From: Deltaproteobacteria bacterium
GTDB lineage: Bacteria > Desulfobacterota > Desulfarculia > Desulfarculales > Desulfarculaceae
NCBI GenBank assembly: GCA_020444165.1
Contig: JAHLLK010000004.1
Coordinates: forward strand, 1-64,000
Length of the DNA: 64,000 nucleotides
Reading direction: 5' to 3'
How positions within the stretch are numbered: the first letter of the stretch is position 1; each line of letters opens with the position of its first letter. A program made the position numbers and the translations under genes. Positions 7,943-16,403 of the stretch are shown here, piece by piece. The notes below the pieces were generated by a model. The model saw nothing but the letters and a program-made list of their open reading frames with translations, searched no databases and was not told the origin of the DNA.

Positions 7943-10900
7943 TCAGGGCGCGAAAGCGAAGCCCAGGGAGGAATGCTGCTGCCAACCCGGCAGGTTGGCC
8001 AATATCCACTGCATCTCCCGCAGCTTCAGGGTGTAGAGGTGGCAGCCCTCGATGGTGTTGTACAGCTTGTACACCTCCCGGGTTCCCGGGGCCTGGGTGG
8101 GGAACACATATCCCTCCACGCCCTCATAGCGCCAACCCAAGCCCACCAAAACGTCCCGCTCGGAGCCGCTCAGGGTGTAATAGTGCTGCCCACTGTAGGG
8201 GCAGTAGAGCCGCAGCACCGCCCGGTTGGCCACGCTCTGGGCCGCCTGCACGTAGAACGGCGCGGGGGCGCACTCGGCCTGGTAGCCGCAGGTGAGCGCG
8301 CGGTTCATCTCGCTCGCGGAGATGGTGTAGAAGTGATCGTACAGTCCGGGGTGGTAGGCCCGCAGCAGGCCCGGGCAGGCCCCGGCGTCCACGGTCACGC
8401 TCACCGGCACGGTTTGCGGGCTGTTGCTGGCCGCCGGCCCGCTGATGGTCAGGTTCGCGGTGTACACCCCAGGGGCCATACCCACGGGGTCCACGGTGAG
8501 GGTGTGCCCCACCGGGCTGCCCGCGCAGGTCCCTCCGTCCGGGCTCACCGTGAGCCAGGCCTGGTCGCTGGCGATGGTATAGGCGTAGCTGCCCCCGCCC
8601 GCGTTGGAGACAGTCAGCCCGGTGCTGGCCGGCCCGCCCTGGTACGGCGCGCTCAAAGTCACGGGGGACGGGCTGGCCGCGATGGCCGTGGTGATGGTGG
8701 GGGTGAAGGACAAGGCCGTGGACCAGCGCCCCTGCCCGGCCGCGTAATCGGCCCGCACGCTCCACAGATAGGTCTGGCCGTACCGGAAGGCGAAGCTGGG
8801 GTGCACGGTGCAGACCCCGCCGCTGCAATAGGCCGCGGCCGGATAGGCCTGCTCCCGCCAGAGCCCGTCGTCGCCCCAGATGGAGAGGTAATAGGTGTCC
8901 GGTTGGTCGCCGGCCGGCTCCAGCCAGGCGAGGGTGGGGGTCAGGCTGTCGGCCCAAACGCCGTTGGGCCCCTGCCCCACCGGAGCCCCCGGTCCCACCA
9001 GGGCGGCGTAGACCTGCTGATGGCCCGTGGCGTTGGGGTCCAGGTTGCTGTCGGAGTCCACATTGAAGGTTACAGTCCGGCCGTCGGGGGAGATGGCCGG
9101 CAAACCGGCGCCCAGGAACCCCAGGTGGGAACGGGTCAGCATGATGGTGCGGCCGGTGGCCAGGCAGCGGACGAAGACATCCCGGTAACCCGGGTTGTCG
9201 TCGCTGGTCAGGTTGCTGGCATCCGAAGCGAAGACCACCGACGCACCATCAGCGGAGATGGCGGGCTTCACGCTGTCCCCGTTGCCCGCCCCACCATCAG
9301 CGGCCCGGCTGACCAGTATCACCTCGCCGGTGGTCAGGTTCTTGGCATAGGCGTCCGCGAAACCGTTGTTGCCATCCGCCGCCAGGTTGCCGGCTGAGCT
9401 CTCGAAAACCACCAGGTTGCCGTCCGCGGAGATGTGGGGCCGATCGCAGTCCGCGTCAGCCGCCACGCCGCCGGCCGTGCAACTCACCAGTTCCGTGGTG
9501 TCGTTCACGGTGTCCCGCCGGAATATCTGCTGGTTGGTGGTGCCTCCGGGCACCAGATTGGTGGCCGCGGAGCGGAACACCACATAGCGGCCATCGCCGC
9601 TGACATCGGGCCAAAGGGAGTTGTCGTTACCCTGGGCCCCGTTAAAGGCCAAACTCACCAGGGTGGTGGTGTTGTTCTGGAGATCTCGCGCGAACACGTC
9701 GTTCCGGCCATTGAGGTCGCCCGCCACCAGATTGTCGGCCAAGGAGTTGAACACCACCTGACGGCCGTTCCCGCTGAAACGGGGATACCTCGAATAACCA
9801 TTGCCGGTTACACCACCGGTGCTTTGGCTGACCACGGAAGCCGCCCCGGTTTCCAGGTCACGCAAGAACACCTGCTCGTTGACCGTGGCCGGAGCCACCA
9901 GGTCGGTGGCCTCGCTGCTGAACACCACTTGCCGCCCGTCCCAGGAGACCATGGGAGTCCAGGAATCGTGATTACCGGTGGCCGTGCCGGCCGCGTTCAG
10001 GGTGGCGCACACGGTCTGTCCGGTGGCTCGGTCCCGCACGAATACGTCGAGATGGCCGCTGCCATCCAAAGGGGTCAAATTCTCGGCCCTGGTATAGAAA
10101 GCCACCCAACGCCCGAAAGTGGTGCTGGAGCTCCAAGAGGAAACGTCATCGCCCAGGACTCCGGCGTCGCTCCTGCTGACCAGGCCGTCGTCCGGATAGC
10201 TGCCGCCGGGCCCGGAGAGCCAGGCATAGGCCTCCTTGGCGGCCAGGGAAGGGTCGTTCACCAGGGCCGGGTCCTCGCCCAAAAAGCCCACCATCCGGCC
10301 GTCCAGGGGCAGGGCCGTGTTGTCGCCGGCGTTCTGGCCCATGGCGCCATCCGGGCGTTTGGAGAGCAATCGGAATTCTCCGGTCCACAGGTCCAGGCGG
10401 TAGGCCTGGCGAATGCCGTTGGAGCCCTCGGCGGTGAGGTTGGCCGCCCGGCTCTCGAAGGCCAGGTAGCGGCCCTGGTCCAGGGCCGGGTATTCACAGT
10501 GGTTGTCCGCGGCCACGCCGCCCTGGGTCAAGCTCAAGAGCCGCAGGGAGGGAGCCAGGCGGTCATAGAGGAACAGGTTGTTGGTGGAGGCCTGGGTGCG
10601 GGGGTCCAGGTTGCCGGCCATGCTGTGGAACACCACATAGCGGCCGTTCGGACCCAGACGGGGGTCGCGGGCGTCGTGGTCACCCTGGGCGCCGTCCGGG
10701 GCCTGGTCCAACAGGCGGGCCTCGCCGGCGGAGAGGTCCCGCAGATAGACATGGATGCGAAGCGCCGCGGTGCCGCCGGCCACCAGGTCGGTGGCCAGGG
10801 ACTCGAAAGCTACGTAACGCCCATCAGGCGACACCGAGGGGAACCAGCTGGCGGAGTTGCCGGTGCCAGTGCCGGCGCTGTTCCAGCTCACCAGCACGGT

Positions 10901-11572
10901 GGCCGCGGTCTGGCGGTCGTGCCGGAACACGTCCAGGAAGCCGTTGGTGTCGGAGTCGGCGGTCAGGTTGGCGGCCGTGGAAGAAAACACAACGTAGCGG
11001 CCTTCCCGGCTGAGGAAGGCCTCGTTGCACTCGCCGCCCGCGGCCGCGCCCCCGCCGTCCACCAGGCTGACCAGGGTGGTGACCCTGCTCACCCGCTCGT
11101 GCGCGTAGACCTGGGCCTGCCCGTTGGCCAGGGGCGAGAGGTTGCCGGCCCGGGAGAGGAACACGATGTACGAGCCGTCGCCGGAGATGGCCGGGGCGTA
11201 GCTTTCGCCGTCGGCCTGGCTGCCGTCGCTGGCCACGCTCACCCGGGTCACCTGGCCGGTGGCCCGGTCATGCAGGAACACGTCCTGTACCCCGTTGGTG
11301 TCCCCTTCCACCAGATTGGAGGAGCCTGAGGCGAACACCGCGTAACGCCCATCCTCGCTCAGCCAGTTGCGGGCGGAGCTGACCTCGGTGCCATCCTCCT
11401 GGGGAACGCCATAGGTGCTCTGGCTCAGGCGGGTGATGGTCTCCAGGGCCGCGGCCGGAGCGGGCCAAGCCAGGCACCCAGCCCAGAGGACCCCCAGGAG
11501 CCCAAAGCCAAAGAGGAGAGTCCAAGCGGTCCGGGCGCGAACGGCGTCAGCGGGACGGCGGAAAATTTCCAT
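7943..11572 (-). CDS. large secreted beta-propeller (TolB/PD40-like) protein with BACON-like and DUF5648-like C-terminal domains
   Basis: 1209 residues. It has an N-terminal signal peptide (hydrophobic segment about residues 17-43, ending AAALETI). About residues 45-880 consist of some 14 repeats of a roughly 55-residue unit: calendar-like ISGDGRYVVFxSxAxNLV, then D-N/T-N, DVFxRDLATGxTTxVS. These are TolB/PD40-type propeller blades. Next comes a fibronectin/BACON-like segment (SPSPVTLSAPYQGG ... WLTVSPDGGTC). The C-terminus has three LYxxxxxxHxYT repeats (YHPGLYDHFYTIS, LYCPYSGQHYYTLS, LYNTIEGCHLYTL), the DUF5648-type pattern. It is probably a cell-surface or secreted protein; its ligand is unknown. 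The DNA repeats follow the protein repeats. Confidence 0.75.
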   Translation of the reverse strand: MEIFRRPADAVRARTAWTLLFGFGLLGVLWAGCLAWPAPAAALETITRLSQSTYGVPQEDGTEVSSARNWLSEDGRYAVFASGSSNLVEGDTNGVQDVFLHDRATGQVTRVSVASDGSQADGESYAPAISGDGSYIVFLSRAGNLSPLANGQAQVYAHERVSRVTTLVSLVDGGGAAAGGECNEAFLSREGRYVVFSSTAANLTADSDTNGFLDVFRHDRQTAATVLVSWNSAGTGTGNSASWFPSVSPDGRYVAFESLATDLVAGGTAALRIHVYLRDLSAGEARLLDQAPDGAQGDHDARDPRLGPNGRYVVFHSMAGNLDPRTQASTNNLFLYDRLAPSLRLLSLTQGGVAADNHCEYPALDQGRYLAFESRAANLTAEGSNGIRQAYRLDLWTGEFRLLSKRPDGAMGQNAGDNTALPLDGRMVGFLGEDPALVNDPSLAAKEAYAWLSGPGGSYPDDGLVSRSDAGVLGDDVSSWSSSTTFGRWVAFYTRAENLTPLDGSGHLDVFVRDRATGQTVCATLNAAGTATGNHDSWTPMVSWDGRQVVFSSEATDLVAPATVNEQVFLRDLETGAASVVSQSTGGVTGNGYSRYPRFSGNGRQVVFNSLADNLVAGDLNGRNDVFARDLQNNTTTLVSLAFNGAQGNDNSLWPDVSGDGRYVVFRSAATNLVPGGTTNQQIFRRDTVNDTTELVSCTAGGVAADADCDRPHISADGNLVVFESSAGNLAADGNNGFADAYAKNLTTGEVILVSRAADGGAGNGDSVKPAISADGASVVFASDASNLTSDDNPGYRDVFVRCLATGRTIMLTRSHLGFLGAGLPAISPDGRTVTFNVDSDSNLDPNATGHQQVYAALVGPGAPVGQGPNGVWADSLTPTLAWLEPAGDQPDTYYLSIWGDDGLWREQAYPAAAYCSGGVCTVHPSFAFRYGQTYLWSVRADYAAGQGRWSTALSFTPTITTAIAASPSPVTLSAPYQGGPASTGLTVSNAGGGSYAYTIASDQAWLTVSPDGGTCAGSPVGHTLTVDPVGMAPGVYTANLTISGPAASNSPQTVPVSVTVDAGACPGLLRAYHPGLYDHFYTISASEMNRALTCGYQAECAPAPFYVQAAQSVANRAVLRLYCPYSGQHYYTLSGSERDVLVGLGWRYEGVEGYVFPTQAPGTREVYKLYNTIEGCHLYTLKLREMQWILANLPGWQQHSSLGFAFAP

Positions 11573-12211
11573 GAATTGCCTCCGGGGCTGGGGGCGGCGG
11601 CAAGAAAGGAGGAAGGTAAATGGAAAAGCGTGCGCCCCGATGAATATTGACCACGCCTATCATTTAGCATACAAACCACCATTTATTAGCACGAGATTGC
11701 CGTTTTAAGCAAGTCCGCCGTATGGTTGGTGAATCGCGTGGCGGGCGGGAAAGGCATCATGGCAAGGGGACGGGGAAAAATAATTTTCCCCGAGAAACCC
11801 GGGCCGGCCGGCGGCAGGGGCTCAGGTTTCGAGCAAAGCGGCTCCGCCCTGGCGCCGCTCCCTTTCGCGCGGCCCGAGCCTGCTGTTCCAGCTCCTTGCC
11901 AGCTCTCCAGAGCTTCCCGGCCGCGCGGGAGCCCGGAAGAGCGGAGGAAGCCCGCTCTCCGGGCCCGGGGTTAACCGGTTGACGAGCCGGGCGCGCTTGC
12001 CATATGGTGGTTACAAAACAGGCAAAAGTTGATCGGAAAGGTGACTTTTCGGTGTTATTGCAGGCTATACCGGCTTCATGAGCTCAAAAAATCAGCGCTT
12101 ACGGCTCTCACTTGGCCGGGCCCGAGCCCGCCAGGTTCACCGTCACCATGCGTGGCCACCCCTTCCCTGCCCCAGCAACCCGGACTCCCCGAGGGGTGAA
12201 AGGTACTGACC
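11573..12211. other. 639-bp intergenic region without a supported gene
   Basis: The divergent spacer between the large secreted protein and the PAS gene. It holds an AT-rich stretch (about 11640-11715), a short GGGGAAAA-ATAA-TTTTCCCC hairpin (11772-11791) and then G+C-rich sequence. The open frames inside lack ribosome binding sites and any family resemblance, so I call none. Confidence 0.5.
11683..11712 (-). promoter_or_regulatory. possible promoter for the secreted beta-propeller protein
   Basis: On the minus strand TTGCTT (11707-11712) and TAATAA (11683-11688) are separated by 18 bp in the only AT-rich part of the upstream region, about 110 bp before the start codon. This fits a sigma70-type promoter but matches are imperfect. 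Confidence 0.3.
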
Positions 12212-13267
12212 ATGGCGAAGGAACGATCCCCGGAACCAGCGCCCTCTCCCGGGGAGAGCCGGGAGCGGAACGACGAAGCAACCCACGCCGCCGCGGCTCT
12301 CTGGCCCGGGGGCGGGGAACCCTACTGGAATTTGTTCCAGGCGGTAAACGACGGCGTTTGCCTCCATGAGGTGGTTTTCAAAGCGCAAACGCCCGTGGAT
12401 TATCGCATCCTGGACATCAATCCCAAATATGAAACCCTCACCGGCATCACCCGGCTCACGGCCGTGGGAGCCTTGGCCTCCCGGCTTTATGGCTGTGACC
12501 CGCCGCCCTATCTGGACCTATACTCCCAGGTGGCCCGGACCGGGGAACCCGTCACCTTTGAAGACTACTTCGCACCTCTGGACAAACATTTTCTGATTTC
12601 GGTTTGCGCCCTGGGGCCAGGCAGATTCGCCACGGTTTTTCAGGACGTGACCCACCTGAAAAAGGTCGAAGAGGCTCTGCGGGAAAGCGAGGAAAGGTTC
12701 CGCACCCTCTACTACACCACTCCGGATGCGGTCAACGTCAACCGCTTGGATGACGGACTTTACGTGGATATCAACCAAGGGTTCACCCGCATCACCGGCT
12801 ATCTTCGTGAAGAAGTAATCGGTAAGACCTCTATTGAATTAGGCATCTGGAAAGTGCCGGCCGACCGGCTAAAACTGGTGGAGGAGCTGCGGGGTCACGG
12901 TTTTTGCGACCGTCTGGAGACCGAGTTCGTCATGAAGGGCGGCCGGACCATCTACGGCGCCATGTCCGCCAAGGTCATCAGCTTCCAGGGCGTACCGCAT
13001 ATCATCTCCATCACCCGGGATATCACCGTCCAGACCAGGCTGGCCCAGGACAAGGAGCGGCTGATCGGGGAGCTCAAAACGGCCCTGTCCGAGGTCAAGG
13101 CCTTGCAGGGACTCATCCCCATCTGCGCCAACTGCAAGAAGGTGCGGGACGACCAGGGGTATTGGAACCAGATCGAGGCCTACATCAGCGCCCACTCCGC
13201 GGCCCAGTTCACCCACGGCATCTGCCCGGACTGCGTGAAGATTCTCTACCCCGAGCTGGGGAAGTGA
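12212..13267 (+). CDS. PAS-domain signalling protein with C-terminal four-cysteine domain
   Basis: 351 residues, no membrane segments. After a polar N-terminus there are two PAS domains (about residues 30-155 and 160-285; the second has the YTTPDAVNVNRLDDGLYVDINQGF and ITGYLREEVIGKTS signatures). A short coiled coil follows (LAQDKERLIGELKTALSEVKALQG), and the protein ends with a compact tail containing PICANCKKVRDDQGYW and HGICPDCVKILYPEL. This CxxC...CxxC tail is common at the end of PAS and response-regulator proteins in environmental bacteria and probably binds a metal; its output is not known. There is no kinase, GGDEF or HTH domain, so the partner must be another protein. It is followed by repeat R1. 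Confidence 0.75.
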   Translation: MAKERSPEPAPSPGESRERNDEATHAAAALWPGGGEPYWNLFQAVNDGVCLHEVVFKAQTPVDYRILDINPKYETLTGITRLTAVGALASRLYGCDPPPYLDLYSQVARTGEPVTFEDYFAPLDKHFLISVCALGPGRFATVFQDVTHLKKVEEALRESEERFRTLYYTTPDAVNVNRLDDGLYVDINQGFTRITGYLREEVIGKTSIELGIWKVPADRLKLVEELRGHGFCDRLETEFVMKGGRTIYGAMSAKVISFQGVPHIISITRDITVQTRLAQDKERLIGELKTALSEVKALQGLIPICANCKKVRDDQGYWNQIEAYISAHSAAQFTHGICPDCVKILYPELGK

Positions 13268-13341
13268 CCCGGCCTGCTTGCCCGCCGCCCCGCCGCGCCG
13301 GCACGCCGGAGATGATTTTTCCCCAACCCACCTAAACATAT

Positions 13342-13430
13342 GAAGTTTTTTGGGGCAAAGGGGGTGTGGGGGAAAACCCTTTTTTGTTCACAAAAAGGGG
13401 GGTTCCCCCACATCTTCCTCTTTCTCCGCC
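13342..13430 (+). repeat. interspersed repeat R1, copy 1
   Basis: Starts GAAGTTTTTTGGGG, continues through a G-run (GGGGGTGTGGGGG), and forms a roughly 20-bp imperfect stem ending in CCCCCACA, followed by CATCTTCCTCTTTCTCC. It lies between convergent genes (PAS protein and metF) and abuts the metF stop. The same layout recurs at 26003, 46958, 56975 and, shortened and inverted, at 52216. It may serve as a transcription terminator for both genes. Confidence 0.8.
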
Positions 13431-13436
13431 AGGCTC

Positions 13437-14336
13437 TTAGACTGCTTCCACCCCGGCCTGGGCCAGGATCGCCGGCACCACGTCGGTCCAGCCCATGGGC
13501 ATGATGTGCACGCCCTGCACCAGGGGTTTCAGCTCCCGGATGAGTCGGGCCGTCATCTCCACCGCCTTTTTCTTGCGGTCGCCCTCGGCCACGCTGTCCA
13601 TTTCCTTGATCCAGGCCTGGGGCACGGTGATGCCCGAGACGTGCTCGTTCATGTAGCGGGCCATCTGGGGCGATTTGATCACCACCACCCCCAACTGCAC
13701 CGGCTTGCCGAACTTGGCGGCCTGGTTCATGAAGCCCTCGAACAGGGCCGGGTCATACACCGCCTGGGTCTGGAAGAACTCGGCCCCCACGTCCACCTTC
13801 TTCTTCATCTTCATGAGTTGCAGGTCCAGGGGCTGGAAGCCCGGGTTCACCACCGCGCCCAAGGCCAGGTCCGGGGGGTTCTCGATGGGGTTGCCCACCA
13901 TGTCGTGGCCTTCCCGCAGCCCGGCGGCCATCTTGATGAGCTGCACCGAATCCAGGTCGAAGACGGGCTTGGCCTCCCGGTGGTCGCCCAGCTTGATGTG
14001 GTCGCCGGTCAGGAGCAGCACGTTGTCCATGCCCAGGGAGTAGCCGGCCAGGAGGTCGGATTGCAGGGCGATGCGGTTGCGGTCGCGGCAGGTGAGCTGC
14101 CACACCGGCTCCAGACCGGCCTGTTTGAGGCCCACGCAGGCGGCCAGGGAACCCAGGCGCATCACCGCGGCCTGGTTGTCGGTCACGTTCACCGCGTGCA
14201 CCTTGCCCTTCAGGTGGGCGGCTTCCTTCATATGCTGGGGAGGCAGGTTGCCGTTGCGGGGCACCGCGCCCTTCAGGGGGCCCACCTCGCTGGTGACCAC
14301 GAACACGCCTTTATCGAAAAGTTCGGTCAGTTTCAT
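13437..14336 (-). CDS. metF: methylenetetrahydrofolate reductase (MetF family)
   Basis: A 299-residue TIM-barrel protein that reduces methylene-THF to methyl-THF in the methyl branch of the acetyl-CoA pathway. Family landmarks are present: TSEVGPLKG near the N-terminus, HAVNVTDNQAAVMRLGSLA, QLTCRDRNRIALQSDL, LGMDNVLLLTGDH (flavin site region) and GAEFFQTQAVYD. The short form without a long C-terminal extension is the acetogen/sulfate-reducer type that works with MetV. metV lies 59 bp upstream on the same strand, so the two are probably one transcript. A GGAGAGGAT site precedes the ATG. Confidence 0.9.
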   Translation of the reverse strand: MKLTELFDKGVFVVTSEVGPLKGAVPRNGNLPPQHMKEAAHLKGKVHAVNVTDNQAAVMRLGSLAACVGLKQAGLEPVWQLTCRDRNRIALQSDLLAGYSLGMDNVLLLTGDHIKLGDHREAKPVFDLDSVQLIKMAAGLREGHDMVGNPIENPPDLALGAVVNPGFQPLDLQLMKMKKKVDVGAEFFQTQAVYDPALFEGFMNQAAKFGKPVQLGVVVIKSPQMARYMNEHVSGITVPQAWIKEMDSVAEGDRKKKAVEMTARLIRELKPLVQGVHIMPMGWTDVVPAILAQAGVEAV

Positions 14337-14395
14337 CTCGCTTATCCTCTCCTCGGCCCGGAAAGGGCCGCGCAGCCTAATGCGGGGTAGTTCCC

Positions 14396-15115
14396 TCAGT
14401 CCTGGTTGCTGACCGTCACATCGCCGGCCTGGGAGCAGAAGGTGGCCTGGTCGGGGCCCACGGTCAGGCGGCGGGGACGGCCCCAGCGGGCGTAGTTCTT
14501 GGGCGCCCGGTAGGGGGAGAGGATGTCCAGGCGGTCCAGGGCCTTCAGGCGCTCATAGATCATGATCCAGGCGCAGTCCCGGTTGGGGTCCACCTCGCAT
14601 TTGCCGTCCTGGGCCCCGCCGCAGGGCCCGTTCAAGAGGTTCTTGGAGCACAGCGTCATGGGGCAGAGCCCGCCGGTGTACTCGATGACGCACTGGCCGC
14701 ACAGGGAGCAGAACTCCTGGATCTCGCTGTCGGACACGGTCTCGCCGCCGAAGATGGTGTCGCAGCCGGGGTGCACCATGGCCCCGCCGGTGGCGTCCAG
14801 CACGGTGTGGATGCCCTGGCCGCAGGAGAGCACCAGGAAGGAGTCAGCCTGGGCCACCTCCTCGGCCCGGTCCTCCATGAGCACCTTCTGGGTGTTGGAA
14901 AGCTTGCACAGGGACATGCCCATGGGCCCGGGCACGGCCCAGCCCACCACGGCCACGCCGCGCCGGGCCAGCCGCTCGGCCATGGCCTGGGTCTCCGTCT
15001 CGCCGCCCGAGTGGCATTTCATGGCGCAGTTGAAGCAGCCCACCACGAACACCTTTTCCCCGGGCCTGAGCGCCCCCACGATCTCTTCGATGGGTTTCTG
15101 AATGGTTGCGTGCAT
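14396..15115 (-). CDS. metV: MetV, iron-sulfur partner of methylenetetrahydrofolate reductase
   Basis: 239 residues matching the family annotated as the methylenetetrahydrofolate reductase C-terminal domain (MetV). It is cysteine-rich, with clusters at VGCFNCAMKC near the N-terminus, LSCGQG, EFCSLCGQC near residue 135, and LCSKNLLNGPCGGAQDGKC. In acetogens MetV binds Fe-S or zinc and zinc-like sites and links MetF to the electron donor. An excellent ribosome binding site (AAAGGAGATGAC) precedes the ATG. It sits directly upstream of metF. The AT-rich stretch upstream (about 15186-15240) probably holds the promoter, although I see no clear -35/-10 pair. Confidence 0.88.
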   Translation of the reverse strand: MHATIQKPIEEIVGALRPGEKVFVVGCFNCAMKCHSGGETETQAMAERLARRGVAVVGWAVPGPMGMSLCKLSNTQKVLMEDRAEEVAQADSFLVLSCGQGIHTVLDATGGAMVHPGCDTIFGGETVSDSEIQEFCSLCGQCVIEYTGGLCPMTLCSKNLLNGPCGGAQDGKCEVDPNRDCAWIMIYERLKALDRLDILSPYRAPKNYARWGRPRRLTVGPDQATFCSQAGDVTVSNQD

Positions 15116-15353
15116 GTCATCTCCTTTGGGTCACGCCCATGGGCCGGCCTCCCCCCGCCTGGTCCCTGCCCAGGCGGCTGGCCGCCATTATTGGTACTAT
15201 ACTACTAGTAATTATTCTGTTTTAGTTATCTAACGATAGCAAGCCCCTCCCCCATTAGGCAAGGTCAGAGTGGCCGCATCTTCGCCGGTGACGACGCCCC
15301 GGCAGAGGCGGCGGCCGCGGAGTTATACTGGGTTTCAAAGGAGGGAGGGGGTT

Positions 15354-15713
15354 ATGGAGCAACCGGTGGTGCTCTGGTACGTGGCCGCTGCCACGTTTTT
15401 GCTCTGTCACGAGATGGACTCGGCTTATTGGAGGGAATGGGAGATGTTCCGCCTGCCCGGGGGGCCGGGCCTGTTCATGGCCCTGCACCTGCCCCTGGTG
15501 GCCCTGGTGCTGGCCGGGCTTTTGAGCCTGGCCGCGGGAGGCGGCTTTGGCCGGGTGATGGCCTGGGCCCTGGCCGGGGCCGGGGTCCTGGCCGCCGGTC
15601 TGCACGGCGGCTTCCTCCTGGCCGGGCGGCCGGAGTTCCGCTCCCCGGTGTCCCTGGGCATCCTGGCCGGGGGGGTGCTCACGGCCTTGGGGCTGGCTGG
15701 GAGCCTTTTGTAG
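15354..15713 (+). CDS. small membrane protein, DUF6713-like
   Basis: 119 residues with four hydrophobic segments, starting at an ATG behind a GGAGGGAGGGGG tract. The N-terminal FLLCHEMDSAYWREWEMF motif followed by transmembrane helices resembles the DUF6713 family (HELDA...EWR), small integral membrane proteins of unknown function. The gene stands alone, divergent from metV. I know of no established role. Confidence 0.65.
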   Translation: MEQPVVLWYVAAATFLLCHEMDSAYWREWEMFRLPGGPGLFMALHLPLVALVLAGLLSLAAGGGFGRVMAWALAGAGVLAAGLHGGFLLAGRPEFRSPVSLGILAGGVLTALGLAGSLL

Positions 15714-16030
15714 CCCGGGGTATTGGAGCGGAGGGCTGGAGGCTGACCCGGCGGGCCTCCGGGTTCGCTGCACCTGAGCAAGCAGGTGGGGAAGGTCAAG
15801 GGAGCCAGGGAGGGGCACCGCGGCTTGCCCGCGCTGCCCAGCCCCGCCTAGCGGACCTGGTTCCCCCGCCAGCGGTGAGGCGCGGACGAACTCCATCCGC
15901 CCATGAGGAGCGCGAAGCCGGCCCCCCAGGGGTGCGGCGGCTCCGGGACGCCACCGGACCCGCTGCCGCACCTCGGCCCAACGGGGGCAGGCCAGCGCGT
16001 CGTGAGGGCACCCGCGACATGCCCTGTCGC

Positions 16031-16126
16031 AACCAAGCCCACCGCGGGTAGGCCGGGCGCGTGGCACAACCCGGCACAGCGGCCCCGGAAAACCCCCTTT
16101 TTCCTTCACCACCCTTTTCTTCTTCA
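16031..16126 (+). repeat. direct repeat, copy A
   Basis: Begins AACCAAGCCC, contains TAGGCCGGGCGC in the middle and ends with GCCCCGGAAAACCCCC followed by TTTTTCCTTCACCACC. A second copy starts 186 bp downstream at 16217. The edges are well conserved and the middle diverges. Confidence 0.6.
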
Positions 16127-16216
16127 CTCTCCGCCGTGGTGCGCCCCCTGGTTGGCGTCCGTTACCCTGGTCTCCTGCCTCACTCCCGCCACGGCGCCCG
16201 CGTCCCGCCGCTTCTT

Positions 16217-16313
16217 AACCAAGCCCGCTTCGGCTAGGCCGGGCGCCGGCCCCCACCCACAACCACTGCCCCGGAAGACCCCCTTTTTCCTTCACCACCG
16301 TCTTCTTCTACCC
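16217..16313 (+). repeat. direct repeat, copy B
   Basis: The same order of blocks as copy A: AACCAAGCCC, TAGGCCGGGCGC, GCCCCGGAAGACCCCC, then TTTTTCCTTCACCACC. The spacing between blocks is preserved to within a base or two, consistent with an old duplication rather than chance. Confidence 0.6.
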
Positions 16314-16343
16314 CTTTCGAAGGCGAGGTACCTGGCCGGGGCC

Positions 16344-16384
16344 AAAACACCGCCGGCCAGGGCGCAGGGCCCCTGCCGGCGGTG
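16344..16384 (-). terminator. rho-independent terminator of the RND operon
   Basis: On the minus strand, just after the RND pump stop, CACCGCCGGC pairs with GCCGGCGGTG (10 bp) and is extended inside by CAGGG/CCCTG; TTTTGG follows directly. Confidence 0.7.
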
Positions 16385-16403
16385 ATATCGGCGCGATAAG
16401 GAT

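Larger units (their letters stand above)
15714..16403. other. 690-bp intergenic region with a direct repeat and a terminator, no gene supported
   Basis: The first half is G+C-rich DNA with no supported gene. The second half carries two direct repeats (16031-16126 and 16217-16313) and, at its right end, the terminator of the RND operon. Long open frames on the minus strand here are proline/arginine-rich composition artefacts. Confidence 0.5.

Noticed and set aside
15796..16127. Minus-strand open frames in the 15.7-16.4 kb gap
   Set aside because: Proline/arginine/glycine composition without motif, ribosome binding site or matching codon bias.
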